NCBI GenBank assembly: GCA_005503065.1
Contig: SCOE01000025.1
Span: forward strand, 1 to 64,000
Direction: 5' to 3'
From: Comamonadaceae bacterium ALPHA2B
Lineage (GTDB): Bacteria > Pseudomonadota > Gammaproteobacteria > Burkholderiales > Burkholderiaceae_C
Length of the DNA: 64,000 nt
The translations under genes were made by a program, and so were the position numbers. Of the stretch, positions 9,502 to 18,206 are shown piece after piece (the stretch's first letter is position 1; the number at the start of each line of letters is the position of its first letter). Under the pieces are notes generated by a model. It made no database searches and had not been told where the DNA came from. It saw only the letters and a list, made by a program, of their open reading frames with translations.

Positions 9502-10652
9502 TCCTGGTCTGCCGGAAAGACGCGCAGCCGGTCCGTGCGCAGCGCGAAGCGCAGACGGCCGCCCTCTCGCACCGAGAACTCGTCCATCTGGTTGAGCGAG
9601 AACTGCAGCTGAAGGGACTGGCCGCCCAAGGCCTCGACCTCCACCTGCGCCAGGCAGTTGCCGCCGAGGAATTCGACGTGGCGCACCGTGCCTTCGCAGC
9701 GGCCGGGATGGTCTTCTGGCACGTCGATCATCAGCCGGTCCTCGGGACGCAGGTAGAGCATCACGGGGCGGCCGGGGCGGAAGTCGGCGCCCTGCCCCTC
9801 CTCGCAGCGCAACCGAAGTTCGCCGCAGCGGAACCGGTGATCGCCTTCGGCCACGGCCTGCAGGCGGTTCACCTTGCCGACGAAGTCGGCCACGAAGGGC
9901 GAGGCCGGCGTACGGTACACCTCGCGCGGCGTGCCGACCTGCTCGATCACGCCGTGGTTCATGACCACGATGCGGTCGGCGACGGACAGGGCCTCCTCTT
10001 GGTCGTGCGTGACCATGATGGTGGTCACGCCCAGTTGGCGCTGCAGCGCGCGGATCTCGTTGCGCAGGTGCACGCGCACGATGGCGTCGAGGGCCGACAG
10101 CGGCTCGTCCAGCAGCAGCAGGCCCGGCGAGGTGGCCAGGGCGCGCGCGAGCGCGATGCGCTGCTGCTGGCCGCCCGACATCTGCGCCGGGTACTTGGCG
10201 CCGCTGCCCGGCAGGCCCACGAGCGCCAGCAGTTCGTCGACCCGGGCCGTCACCTGTGCGCGCGGCTGCTTGCGGTTGACCAGCCCGTAGGCCACGTTCT
10301 CGGCGATGCTCAGGTTGGGGAACAGCGCATAGGACTGGAACACGATGCCGTAGTCGCGCTGCGCGGGCGGCAGCACAGACACGTCGCGCCCGGCCTGCAC
10401 GATGCGCCCGGCCGTCTGCGTCTCCAGGCCCGCGATGATCCGCAGCAGCGTGGTCTTGCCGCAACCCGAGGGACCGAGAAAGCAGACGAACTCGCCACGC
10501 GCGATGGCGAGATCGATCTGCGAGAGCGCGGTGAAGCTGCCGAAGCGCTTGCTCACGCCCAGCAGGCGCAGGTAACTCTCATCCTGCGCCGCAAGGCCGG
10601 TGGGCGGGGAGACAGCGGCGTCCATCGCATCGTGGCCGCGCCGGGCCCACAT
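9498..10652 (-). CDS. phnT: 2-aminoethylphosphonate ABC importer ATPase (PhnT type)
   Basis: About 384-residue ATPase powering AEP uptake. Seen: Walker A GPSGCGKTT, Q-loop FQSYALFPNLS, signature MSGGQQQRIALARAL, Walker B LLLLDEPLSALD, switch HDQEEA, then a C-terminal TOBE-like regulatory region (PVMLYLRPEDRL, AQVEVEALGG). The start at 10652 is chosen because it forms TAATG with the stop of the binding-protein gene and has AGGA just before it; an internal ATG at 10625 is the alternative and would remove nine residues. The stop overlaps the permease start. Family assignment as phosphonate rather than putrescine or iron transport rests on the neighbours. Confidence 0.92.
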
Positions 10653-11686
10653 TACTTCCTGGCCTCGCTCTTGGCGTCGTAGCGCTTCGACCATTCGGCG
10701 AGGATGCGCTCGCGATTCACGGCCGACTGCTCGAAGTTCATCTTGATCAGGCGCGACTCGTAGTCGGCGGGGATGTTCGCCAGCTTCGGCGCGACACCCG
10801 GCTGCGCGGTGATGGCGAAGTTCTTGCCGTACAGCAGCATGGCGTCCTTGGACGAGGCCCAGTCGGCCAGCTTCTTCGCCGCGTCCAGCTTCTTGGTGCC
10901 CTTGTAGATGGCGAAGCCCTCCAGGTCCCAGCCCAGGCCTTCCTTGGGGAAGACCAGTTCGATCGGCGCGCCCTTGGCCTTGTTGGTGTGGCCGCGGTAC
11001 TCGAAGGAGATCCCGGCCACGTACTCGCCGGCCGCCGCCATGTTGCAGGGCTTGGAGCCGGAATGCGTGTACTGCCCGATGTTCTCGTGCAGCGCATCCA
11101 TGTACTTCCAGCCGCCGCCCTTGCCGTTGTCGTCGCCCCAGAGCTGCAGCCAGGCCGCGACGTCGAAGTAGCCCGTGCCCGAGGACGCCGGGTTGGGCAT
11201 CACGACCTGGCCCTTGAACTCGGGCTTGAGCAGGTCCTTCCAGGCGGTGGGCACGGGGATGTTCTTCTTCTTGGCCTCGACGGTGTTGAAGCACACCACG
11301 GCGCCGAACACGTCCATGCCGAACCAGGCCGGCGGCGACTTCTTGTCGCGGTACTGCGGCATGATCGCGTCGAGGTTCAGCGGCGCATAGGGCTCGAGCA
11401 TGCCGTTCTTGTCGAACAGGGCCAGGCTCGAGGCGGCCACGCCCCAGATCACATCGGCCTGCGGATTCGCCTTCTCGGCCAGCAGCTTGGCGGTGATGAC
11501 GCCAGTCGAATCGCGCACCCACTTGATGTCGATCGTCGGATTCACCTTGTTGAAAGCCTCCTGGTAGGCCTTGAGCTGGTCGGTCTCCAGCGCGGTATAG
11601 ACCGTCAGCTGCGTCTTCTGCGCCAGCGCCGACGCTGCGCAAGCCAGGCCGATGAACGCGGCCACGATGTGTTTGGCGTACTGCAT
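10652..11686 (-). CDS. phnS: 2-aminoethylphosphonate-binding periplasmic protein
   Basis: 344-residue periplasmic binding protein. Seen: signal peptide at residues 1-22 (HIVAAFIGLACAASALAQ) and then KTQLTVYTALETDQLKAYQEAF, the typical opening of the iron/AEP family of binding proteins (TIGR03261-like, AepX). The ATG at 11686 is chosen because it has GAGGAG seven bases upstream and begins the signal peptide; a longer frame to 11752 adds a leader of unlikely character. It is the first gene of the minus-strand operon, divergent from the GntR gene with about 160 bases between. It delivers substrate to the fused permease. Confidence 0.92.
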   Translation of the reverse strand: MQYAKHIVAAFIGLACAASALAQKTQLTVYTALETDQLKAYQEAFNKVNPTIDIKWVRDSTGVITAKLLAEKANPQADVIWGVAASSLALFDKNGMLEPYAPLNLDAIMPQYRDKKSPPAWFGMDVFGAVVCFNTVEAKKKNIPVPTAWKDLLKPEFKGQVVMPNPASSGTGYFDVAAWLQLWGDDNGKGGGWKYMDALHENIGQYTHSGSKPCNMAAAGEYVAGISFEYRGHTNKAKGAPIELVFPKEGLGWDLEGFAIYKGTKKLDAAKKLADWASSKDAMLLYGKNFAITAQPGVAPKLANIPADYESRLIKMNFEQSAVNRERILAEWSKRYDAKSEARK

Positions 11687-11790
11687 GAGCAACTCCTCAT
11701 CGAAAAGTGAAAGGCGAATGTGCGGGCGGGACAAGACATCCTCGTGACACATGCGCCAAGCAAAATCGGGGCCCGCTCCGACTTATCGTC

Positions 11791-11823
11791 AATTGTCTTT
11801 TGCAGATCGTAGACAATCTGCAA
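11791..11823. promoter_or_regulatory. Candidate operator for the phosphonate GntR regulator
   Basis: In the divergent promoter region an inverted repeat TTGCAGA (11800-11806) faces TCTGCAA (11817-11823), and ATTGTC (11792-11797) faces GACAAT (11812-11817). Overlapping palindromes of this size between a FadR-type regulator and its target operon are the usual place for the operator. No binding data are available; this is inferred from position and symmetry. Confidence 0.5.
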
Positions 11824-11844
11824 TCCGGCCCGTAGCATCTCGCC

Positions 11845-12579
11845 ATGCCTGTCAAGAAGATCTCGCCCCACCCTGTCATCGCACAGCTTCAGTGCAATTC
11901 GCTGGCAAACGTGGTGCAGGCAGAGATCGAACGCATGATCCTGGACGGCGAACTGGCTTCGGGCGCCAAGCTCACCGAGTCCACCCTCGCCGACCAGTTG
12001 GGCGTGTCGCGGGGCCCGGTGCGCGAGGCCTTCCGCATGCTCGAGGAAGCCGGGCTGGTGCGCACCGAGAAGAACCGGGGCGTGTTCGTGCGCGACGTGC
12101 CGATCGACGAAGCCCTCGAGATCTTCGAGGTGCGTGCGGCGATGGACCTGTATGTCGGCCGCAAGGTGGCGCTGTCTGCATCGGCGGCCCAGGTGCGCGA
12201 GTTGCGCCAGTTGGTCGATGCGATGGATCAGGCCGTCAAGGCCGGCAACGCGCGCGACTACCACCGCTTCAACCTCTCGTTCCATGACCGGCTGCTCGAA
12301 CTGGCCGGCAATGCCAAGCTGCTGGCCACCTACCGCAAGCTGGTCAACGAGCTGTCGCTGTTCCGGCGCCAGAACCTCACCGGCGAATCGATGGCGGTGT
12401 ACTCGCGCGAACACCGGCAGATCGTGAAGGCCATTGCCGCTGGCGACGCCGACGCCGCCGGCCAGGCGATGTTCCAGCATGTGATGAACAGCCGGGAGCG
12501 CACGCTGCGCAACCACGCGGCGCGGCAGTCGGACGTGCCCGGCGCGGCCGGGGCCGTGGCGCACGCGGTCGCGGCCTGA
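11845..12579 (+). CDS. GntR/FadR-type regulator (FCD domain) of the phosphonate cluster
   Basis: 244-residue regulator. Seen: N-terminal winged helix-turn-helix (residues about 20-85) with IERMILDGELASGAKLTESTLADQLGVSRGPVREAFRMLEEAGLV, split here as the GntR hallmark LGVSRGPVREA; then an all-helical FCD ligand domain with the metal-type residues D-x3-H in FHDRLLELAG and HRQIVKAIAAGD. Divergent from the AEP importer operon and upstream of the HD oxygenase, it most likely represses both; the ligand is probably AEP or a breakdown product. The C-terminal 20 residues are alanine-rich and look unstructured. Confidence 0.92.
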   Translation: MPVKKISPHPVIAQLQCNSLANVVQAEIERMILDGELASGAKLTESTLADQLGVSRGPVREAFRMLEEAGLVRTEKNRGVFVRDVPIDEALEIFEVRAAMDLYVGRKVALSASAAQVRELRQLVDAMDQAVKAGNARDYHRFNLSFHDRLLELAGNAKLLATYRKLVNELSLFRRQNLTGESMAVYSREHRQIVKAIAAGDADAAGQAMFQHVMNSRERTLRNHAARQSDVPGAAGAVAHAVAA

Positions 12580-12592
12580 GGCGGGCGGTGCC

Positions 12593-13150
12593 ATGGCCCT
12601 GACCCTGGACGACATCGCCGCGCTGTTCGTGCGCAAGGGATCGGCGCAATACAGCGGCGAGCCGGTCACCCAGCTCGAACACGCCCTTCAATGCGCGCTG
12701 CACGCCGAACTGGCCGGCGCGGACGACGAGCTGGTCACGGCAGCCCTGCTGCACGACCTCGGCCACCTGCTCAACGACCAGGGCGAATCGCCGACCCTGC
12801 GCGGCATCGACGACCTGCACCAGTTCTACGCCCTGCCCTTCCTGCGCGGGCTGTTCTCCGACCGGGTGCTCGATGCCATCCGCTGGCACGTCGATGCCAA
12901 GCGCTATCTCTGTGCATCGCGGCCGGACTACGAGGCCTCGCTCTCGGAGGATTCGAGGCGGAGCCTGGCCTTGCAGGGCGGCGTCTTCTCCCCGGCCGAA
13001 GCACGCGCCTTCCTCGACCGGCCCCATGCGCGGGATGCCGTGCGCGTGCGGCTGTGGGACGACGCGGCCAAGCAGGCCGGCCTGCCCACGCCGCCGCTGG
13101 CGCACTTCCTGGCACGGGCCCGCCGCTGCGGCACGGACGCACCGGCGTGA
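12593..13150 (+). CDS. PhnZ-like HD-domain phosphonate oxygenase
   Basis: 185-residue HD-domain protein of the family associated with phosphonate operons (TIGR03276). PhnZ is a diiron oxygenase cleaving the C-P bond of 1-hydroxy-AEP to glycine and phosphate. Residues that match its known metal and substrate ligands can be seen at a nearly constant offset: Tyr20 and Glu23 (SAQYSGEPV), His30 (LEHALQ), His54-Asp55 (LLHDLGH), His58, His76 (DDLHQF), His99 (IRWHVD) and Asp157 (LWDDAA). This supports a real oxygenase and not merely an HD relative. The partner hydroxylase PhnY is absent from the window, so the hydroxylated substrate must come from elsewhere or the substrate differs. The stop overlaps the next gene (GTGA). 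Confidence 0.87.
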   Translation: MALTLDDIAALFVRKGSAQYSGEPVTQLEHALQCALHAELAGADDELVTAALLHDLGHLLNDQGESPTLRGIDDLHQFYALPFLRGLFSDRVLDAIRWHVDAKRYLCASRPDYEASLSEDSRRSLALQGGVFSPAEARAFLDRPHARDAVRVRLWDDAAKQAGLPTPPLAHFLARARRCGTDAPA

Positions 13151-14016
13151 CGCTGACCGGACCGGTCGCGCTCGCGGTGCTCTTCGGCGCGCTGCTCCAT
13201 GCGAGCTGGAATGCGCTCATCAAGTCGGCCGCGGACAAGGAGCTGGACACCGCGCTGATCCACAGCATCGGCTTCTTCCTCGCCTTTCCGCTCCTGCTGT
13301 TCACCGGGTTGCCGGCGGCGGCCTCCTGGCCCTACCTGCTGGCTTCGATGATGGTGCACATCGGCTACTACGTTGCGCTGGCCGGCGCCTACCGGCACGG
13401 CGAGCTCGGGTTGACCTATCCGGTGATGCGCGGCTGCGCGCCGCTGCTGGTCGCGTTGAGCAGCCATGCGCTGATCGGTGAATCCATTTCGCCGACAGCC
13501 TGGGCGGGCGTGGCCGCCGTGTGCGCCGGCGTGGTGCTGCTGGGCCTGTCGCCCGCCAGCCTGCACGCGGCCGAGGGCCAGCGCGGCAAGGCGCTGCGCT
13601 TCGCGCTGTGCAACGCGGCCATCATCGCGGTCTACACCGTGGTCGATGGCCTGGGTGTGCGCGCCTCGGGCGATGCCGCGGCGTATGTGGCGGCGCTTTT
13701 CCTTTTCGACGGCGTGCCCTACCTGCTGCTGGTGCTCTGGCGCCGCGGACCGCAGGGGCGCCCCGCCGCGTGGCGCTACATGGCGAGCCGCTGGCGCATC
13801 GCGTGCCTCGGCACCGCCGCCTCGCTGGGCAGCTACGGCATCGCGCTGTGGGCCATGACGCGTGCCCCGGTGGCCGTGGTGGCCGCGCTGCGCGAGACCT
13901 CGGTGCTCTTCGCGGCGCTCATCGGCACGCTGTGGCTCAAGGAACGCTTCGGCATGCAGCGCGCACTGGGCACCGGCGTAGTGGTCGCCGGCGTCATGGC
14001 GCTGCGCTTCGGCTGA
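13147..14016 (+). CDS. EamA/DMT-type membrane protein of the phosphonate cluster
   Basis: 289-residue integral membrane protein with about ten hydrophobic segments in two EamA-like halves. Seen: the typical opening ALLHASWNALIKS, then YHG-like loop AYRHGELGLTYPVMRGCAPLLVA and a C-terminal half with APVAVVAALRETSVLFAALIGTLWLKERFG. It resembles the putative membrane protein family linked to phosphonate use (TIGR03340). The GTG at 13147 overlaps the stop of the HD oxygenase gene and is chosen for that coupling. A role as exporter or second transporter for a pathway product is possible; the substrate is unknown. Confidence 0.85.
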   Translation: MTLTGPVALAVLFGALLHASWNALIKSAADKELDTALIHSIGFFLAFPLLLFTGLPAAASWPYLLASMMVHIGYYVALAGAYRHGELGLTYPVMRGCAPLLVALSSHALIGESISPTAWAGVAAVCAGVVLLGLSPASLHAAEGQRGKALRFALCNAAIIAVYTVVDGLGVRASGDAAAYVAALFLFDGVPYLLLVLWRRGPQGRPAAWRYMASRWRIACLGTAASLGSYGIALWAMTRAPVAVVAALRETSVLFAALIGTLWLKERFGMQRALGTGVVVAGVMALRFG

Positions 14017-14025
14017 GGCCGGCGT

Positions 14026-16380
14026 TCAGACCGTCCGGCCGAAGGGGCCGTCGGCACCGACCTGCACGAGGTTGTCCTCGCTGGCCAGCGGCTGGGGCGT
14101 CCGCTCGCCCTGGCCGGTGGCCACGCAGTCGGCGTAGTAGCGCACGTTGCCGTCCACGTCCTCAAGCTCGACCAGGCCATGGATGTCGGTCTCGAAGCCC
14201 GGGCATTTGGTGTTGAACTCGCGCGAGAACTTGAGGTAGTCGACGATCTTCTTGTTGAACACCTCGCCCGGGATCAGCAGCGGGATGCCCGGGGGATACG
14301 GCGTGATGAGGCTGGTGGTGATGCGGCCTTCGAGGTGGTCGATCTCGACGCGCTCGGTCTTGCGGTGGGCGATGTGCGCATACGCGTCGCTGGGCTTCAT
14401 TGCGGGCGTGAGGTCCGACAGGTACATCTCGGTGGTCAGCCGGGCGATGTCGTACTCGGCGTACATCTTGTGCACGTGCTGGCACAGGTCGCGCAGACCC
14501 ATCCGCTCGTAGCGCTTGTGCTGCTGGCAGAACTCCGGGAGGATGCGCCACATGGGCTGGTTGCGCTCGTAGTCGTCCTTGAACTGCTGCAAAGCCGTGA
14601 GCAGCGTGTTCCAGCGGCCCTTGGTGATGCCGATGGTGAACATGATGAAGAAGCTGTAGAGGCCGGTCTTCTCCACGATCACGCCATGCTCGGCCAGGAA
14701 CTTGGTGACGATGCTTGCGGGAATGCCGCTCTCCGCGAAGTTGCCGTCCATGTCCAGACCGGGCGTCACGATGGTCGACTTGATCGGGTCGAGCATGTTG
14801 AAGCCGTCCGCCAGTGCGCCGAAGCCGTGCCACTTCGCGTCGCGGTCGTCGCCCTTGATGACCCAGTCGTCGGCCCGGCCGATGCCCTCCTCGGCGAGCT
14901 TCTCGGGCCCCCAGACCTTGAACCACCAGTCGTTCTCGCCGAACTCGGCCTCGACCTGGCGCATCGCGCGACGGAAGTCGAGCGCCTCGAGGATGCTCTC
15001 CTCGACCAGCGCCGTGCCGCCGGGCGGTTCCATCATCGCGGCCGCCACGTCGCAGCTGGCGATGATCGCGTACTGCGGCGAGGTGCTGGTGTGCATCAGG
15101 AAGGCCTCGTTGAAGAGGTGCCGGTCCAGCTTGCGGTGCTGCGAATCCTGGACCAGCACGTGGCTGGCCTGGCTGATGCCTGCCAGCAGCTTGTGTGTGG
15201 ACTGGGTCGAGAACACCAGCGTTTCCTGCGGCCGCGCCCGCTTCTTGCCCATGGCGTGGTAAGGCCCGTAGAAGGGATGGAAGGCCGCGTGCGGCAGCCA
15301 GGCCTCGTCGAAGTGCAGCGTGTCGACGTAGCCGTCCACCGCCTTCTTGATCGTCTCGGTGTTGTAGACCACGCCGTCGTAGGTCGACTGCGTGAGCGTG
15401 AGGATGCGCGGCTTGACCGTGTCCGCGTCCACACCCTTCAGGAGCGGATTCGCGCGGATCTTCGCCTTGATCGACTCCACGTCGAACTCCTGGCGCGGGA
15501 TGGGGCCGATGATGCCGAAATGGTTGCGCGTGGGCTTGAGGAAGACCGGGATCGCGCCGGTCATGATGATGGCGTGCAGGTTGGATTTGTGGCAGTTGCG
15601 GTCCACGACCACCACGTCGCCCGGCGCCACCGTGTGATGCCACACCATCTTGTTGCTGGTGCTGGTGCCGTTGGTGACGAAGAAGCAGTGGTCGGCGTTG
15701 AAGATGCGCGCGGCATTGCGCTCGCTCTCGGCCACCGGGCCGGTGTGGTCGAGCAGTTGCCCGAGCTCCTCCACCGCATTGCACACGTCGGCACGCAGCA
15801 TGTTCTCGCCGAAGAACTGGTGGAACATCTGGCCCACGGGGCTTTTCAGGAACGCCACGCCGCCCGAATGGCCCGGGCAATGCCAGGAATAGGAGCCGTC
15901 CTCCGCGTAGTCGAGCAGCGCCTTGAAGAACGGCGGCTGCACACCCTCGAGGTAGCTCTTGGCCTCGCGGATGATGTGGCGGGCCACGAATTCCGGCGTG
16001 TCCTCGAACATGTGGATGAAGCCGTGCAGCTCGCGCAGGATATCGTTGGGCAGATGGCGCGAGGTCTTCGTCTCGCCGTAGATGTAGATCGGGACGTCGG
16101 TGTTCTTGCGGCGCACCTCGTCGATGAAGGTGCGCAGGTTGAGCACGGCCGGGTCCATGTCGGGGCCGCCGCTGAACTCCTCGTCGTCGATCGACAGGAT
16201 GAAGGCGCTGGCCCGGCTCTGCTGCTGGGCGAACTGCGACAGGTCACCGTAGCTGGTCACGCCGAGCACCTCGAACCCTTCCGACTCGATGGCCTGCGCC
16301 AGGGCACGGATGCCCAGGCCCGAGGTGTTCTCGGAGCGGAAGTCCTCGTCGATGATGACGATGGGGAAGCGGAATTTCAT
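14026..16380 (-). CDS. Arginine/lysine/ornithine decarboxylase (PLP, wing-domain type)
   Basis: 784-residue decarboxylase of the large bacterial basic amino acid family (AdiA/CadA/SpeC fold III group). Seen: N-terminal receiver-like wing domain with FPIVIIDEDF (residues 1-145); PGHSGGVAFLKSPVG; TNGTSTSNK and CHKS; LHFDEAW with the PLP-contacting aspartate; and FSTQSTHKLLAG, whose Lys397 should form the Schiff base (Lys386 in AdiA). A C-terminal domain carries PPGIPLLIPGE. It uses one proton per turnover, so acid resistance or polyamine supply is the expected role. Whether arginine, lysine or ornithine is used cannot be decided by eye. Convergent with the EamA gene (9 bases) and divergent from nfeD. 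Confidence 0.95.
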   Translation of the reverse strand: MKFRFPIVIIDEDFRSENTSGLGIRALAQAIESEGFEVLGVTSYGDLSQFAQQQSRASAFILSIDDEEFSGGPDMDPAVLNLRTFIDEVRRKNTDVPIYIYGETKTSRHLPNDILRELHGFIHMFEDTPEFVARHIIREAKSYLEGVQPPFFKALLDYAEDGSYSWHCPGHSGGVAFLKSPVGQMFHQFFGENMLRADVCNAVEELGQLLDHTGPVAESERNAARIFNADHCFFVTNGTSTSNKMVWHHTVAPGDVVVVDRNCHKSNLHAIIMTGAIPVFLKPTRNHFGIIGPIPRQEFDVESIKAKIRANPLLKGVDADTVKPRILTLTQSTYDGVVYNTETIKKAVDGYVDTLHFDEAWLPHAAFHPFYGPYHAMGKKRARPQETLVFSTQSTHKLLAGISQASHVLVQDSQHRKLDRHLFNEAFLMHTSTSPQYAIIASCDVAAAMMEPPGGTALVEESILEALDFRRAMRQVEAEFGENDWWFKVWGPEKLAEEGIGRADDWVIKGDDRDAKWHGFGALADGFNMLDPIKSTIVTPGLDMDGNFAESGIPASIVTKFLAEHGVIVEKTGLYSFFIMFTIGITKGRWNTLLTALQQFKDDYERNQPMWRILPEFCQQHKRYERMGLRDLCQHVHKMYAEYDIARLTTEMYLSDLTPAMKPSDAYAHIAHRKTERVEIDHLEGRITTSLITPYPPGIPLLIPGEVFNKKIVDYLKFSREFNTKCPGFETDIHGLVELEDVDGNVRYYADCVATGQGERTPQPLASEDNLVQVGADGPFGRTV

Positions 16381-16496
16381 GGGCGCTGGCTCCGGTCGGG
16401 CGTGCGAATAAAGGCGCGAAGTGTAAGGAATTCAAATGAACGGGGCGTGGTGCCGATGCTCCAGAATCGGGGCCCGTCCGAGAGAGAGGAGATGAG

Positions 16497-16919
16497 ATGG
16501 CAAATTCAACCCTGTGGTGGCTGATGGCCGGTGCGGCCGTGGCGCTCGAACTGCTGTCGGGCACCGTCTACCTGCTGTTGATCGGCATCGCCTTTGCGGC
16601 GGCCGCAGTGTCTGCCCACCTGGGCTTCGCCATCACGGTACAGCTTGTGGTGGCGGCTGTCGTCGGCGTGGGCGCCGTGCTGGCGTGGTACCTCACCCAC
16701 CGGGGCGCGCCCGTCGTGCCCAGCGAAGCCAGCCGCGACCTCAACCTGGACGTGGGCGAAAGCGTGCACGTGGAGGTCTGGGGGCCCGACGGCACCGCCA
16801 CCGTGCGACACCGTGGCGCCCAGTGGACGGTGGTCGTTCGGCCCGGCGCCATGCCCGTGGCAGGCCTGAACCGAATCGTCGAAGTGGTGGGCAACCGCCT
16901 TGTCGTCGAGAAGATCTGA
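16497..16919 (+). CDS. NfeD family membrane protein
   Basis: 140-residue protein with two or three membrane segments in the first 65 residues and a soluble C-terminal OB-fold-like beta domain (LNLDVGESVHVEVW to RIVEVVGNRLVVEKI), the layout of short NfeD proteins. These partner SPFH proteins in membrane microdomain or quality-control complexes. The ATG has GAGGAG a few bases upstream. The SPFH gene follows after 24 bases, so the two form an operon, the standard pairing for this family. Confidence 0.93.
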   Translation: MANSTLWWLMAGAAVALELLSGTVYLLLIGIAFAAAAVSAHLGFAITVQLVVAAVVGVGAVLAWYLTHRGAPVVPSEASRDLNLDVGESVHVEVWGPDGTATVRHRGAQWTVVVRPGAMPVAGLNRIVEVVGNRLVVEKI

Positions 16920-16943
16920 ATTCAACGAAGTAAAGGAAGAGTC

Positions 16944-17870
16944 ATGGAAGTCGCAGCCGTCATCCTCGTCATCGCGGTGATCTTCATCTGGCAATCGATC
17001 AAGTTCGTGCCGCAGCAGAACGCCTGGGTGCGCGAGCGCCTGGGCAAGTACCACGGCACCATGACGCCGGGCCCGAACTTCCTCATCCCCTTCATCGACA
17101 AGGTGGCCTACAAGCACAGCCTGAAGGAAATCCCGCTCGATGTGCCCAGCCAGATCTGCATCACGCGCGACAACACGCAGCTGCAGGTGGACGGCATCCT
17201 GTACTTCCAGGTCACCGATCCGATGCGGGCCAGCTACGGCTCCTCCAACTACATCGTGGCCGTGACGCAACTGGCGCAGACCTCGCTGCGCAGCGTGATC
17301 GGCAAGTTGGAGCTGGACAAGACCTTCGAGGAGCGAGACATCATCAATGCCCAGGTGGTGGCGGCCATCGACGAGGCGGCGCTCAACTGGGGCGTGAAGG
17401 TGCTGCGCTACGAGATCAAGGACCTGACGCCGCCCAAGGAGATCCTCCAGGCCATGCAGCGCCAGATCACGGCCGAACGGGAGAAGCGCGCCCTGATTGC
17501 CGCCTCCGAAGGGCGCCGCCAGGAGCAGATCAACATCGCCACCGGCGAGCGCGAGGCCTTCATTGCGCGCTCCGAGGGCGAGAAGCAGGCCGCCATCAAC
17601 AACGCGCAGGGTGAGGCGGCCGCGATCACTGCGGTGGCCGAAGCGACGGCCGGTGCCATCGAGCGCGTGGCGGCGGCCATCCGCCAGCCGGGTGGCGAAC
17701 AGGCGGTGCAGCTGAAGGTGGCAGAACGCGCCGTGGATGCCTACGGCAAGGTGGCGGCCGACGCCACCACCACGCTCATCGTGCCCAGCACCATGACCGA
17801 AACCGCCTCACTGATCGCCTCGGCCATGCGCATGGTGCAGGCCGGCAAAACGGGCCCTTCGGCAGGCTAG
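16944..17870 (+). CDS. SPFH/stomatin-like protein (QmcA type)
   Basis: 308-residue SPFH-domain protein. Seen: a single N-terminal membrane anchor (AAVILVIAVIFIW), then FVPQQNAWVRERLGKYHGTMTPGPNF and ICITRDNTQLQVDGILYFQVTDP, the stomatin signature, a long charged coiled region at about residues 170-245 (AEREKRALIAASEGRRQEQINIATGE), and a C-terminal tail. Such proteins form oligomeric cages around membrane proteases or transporters. SD AGGAAG lies six bases before the ATG. It is co-transcribed with nfeD; a tRNA gene starts 16 bases after its stop. Confidence 0.95.
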   Translation: MEVAAVILVIAVIFIWQSIKFVPQQNAWVRERLGKYHGTMTPGPNFLIPFIDKVAYKHSLKEIPLDVPSQICITRDNTQLQVDGILYFQVTDPMRASYGSSNYIVAVTQLAQTSLRSVIGKLELDKTFEERDIINAQVVAAIDEAALNWGVKVLRYEIKDLTPPKEILQAMQRQITAEREKRALIAASEGRRQEQINIATGEREAFIARSEGEKQAAINNAQGEAAAITAVAEATAGAIERVAAAIRQPGGEQAVQLKVAERAVDAYGKVAADATTTLIVPSTMTETASLIASAMRMVQAGKTGPSAG

Positions 17871-17886
17871 AATAGCGGGCTCACCT

Positions 17887-17977
17887 GGAGCGGTGGATGA
17901 GTGGTTTAAGTCGCACGCCTGGAAAGCGTGTGTGGGTTAATAGCCCACCGCGGGTTCGAATCCCGCCTGCTCCGCCA
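17887..17977 (+). tRNA. tRNA-Ser (anticodon GGA)
   Basis: 91 bases including an encoded CCA. Acceptor stem GGAGCGG pairs with CTGCTCC (one G-U); the anticodon loop CTGGAAA gives GGA, reading UCC/UCU serine codons; the long variable arm (TGTGGG...CCCAC) marks a type II tRNA; the T arm CGGGTTCGAATCCCG is perfect. Confidence 0.97.
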
Positions 17978-17992
17978 GGACATTGGCAAAAC

Positions 17993-18020
17993 ACGGGCCT
18001 TCGGGGCCCGTTTTTCATTT
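17993..18020 (+). terminator. Rho-independent terminator after tRNA-Ser
   Basis: CGGGCC-TTCG-GGCCCG type stem (CGGGCCTTCGGGGCCCG) with a stable UUCG-like loop followed by TTTTTC, about 16 bases after the tRNA. Confidence 0.85.
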
Positions 18021-18206
18021 CTGCGCCCTCTCTACCCTGCCCGATCGCCTGAGTTTGACTGTAATTCCAGACAGTTCTGCGCCCGATCCGCAGGATAGCC
18101 GCTGGAACAATGACCTGTGGGCTGCCCTTCGCCTGCCGTCGCCCACGACCATCGTTGATTTTCGATGGCAGTGCAGCCTTCCGGCTGCGTGCCAGAAGGC
18201 TGACAG
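18016..18206. other. Gene-free stretch between tRNA-Ser and the AraC gene
   Basis: About 190 bases after the tRNA terminator. No frame here has a ribosome binding site or recognisable protein. No direct repeat of the tRNA 3' end is visible, so no attachment site can be claimed. Confidence 0.5.

Noticed and set aside
14179-16524. A plus-strand open frame of about 780 residues opposite the decarboxylase
   Set aside because: Antisense shadow of a well-supported gene.
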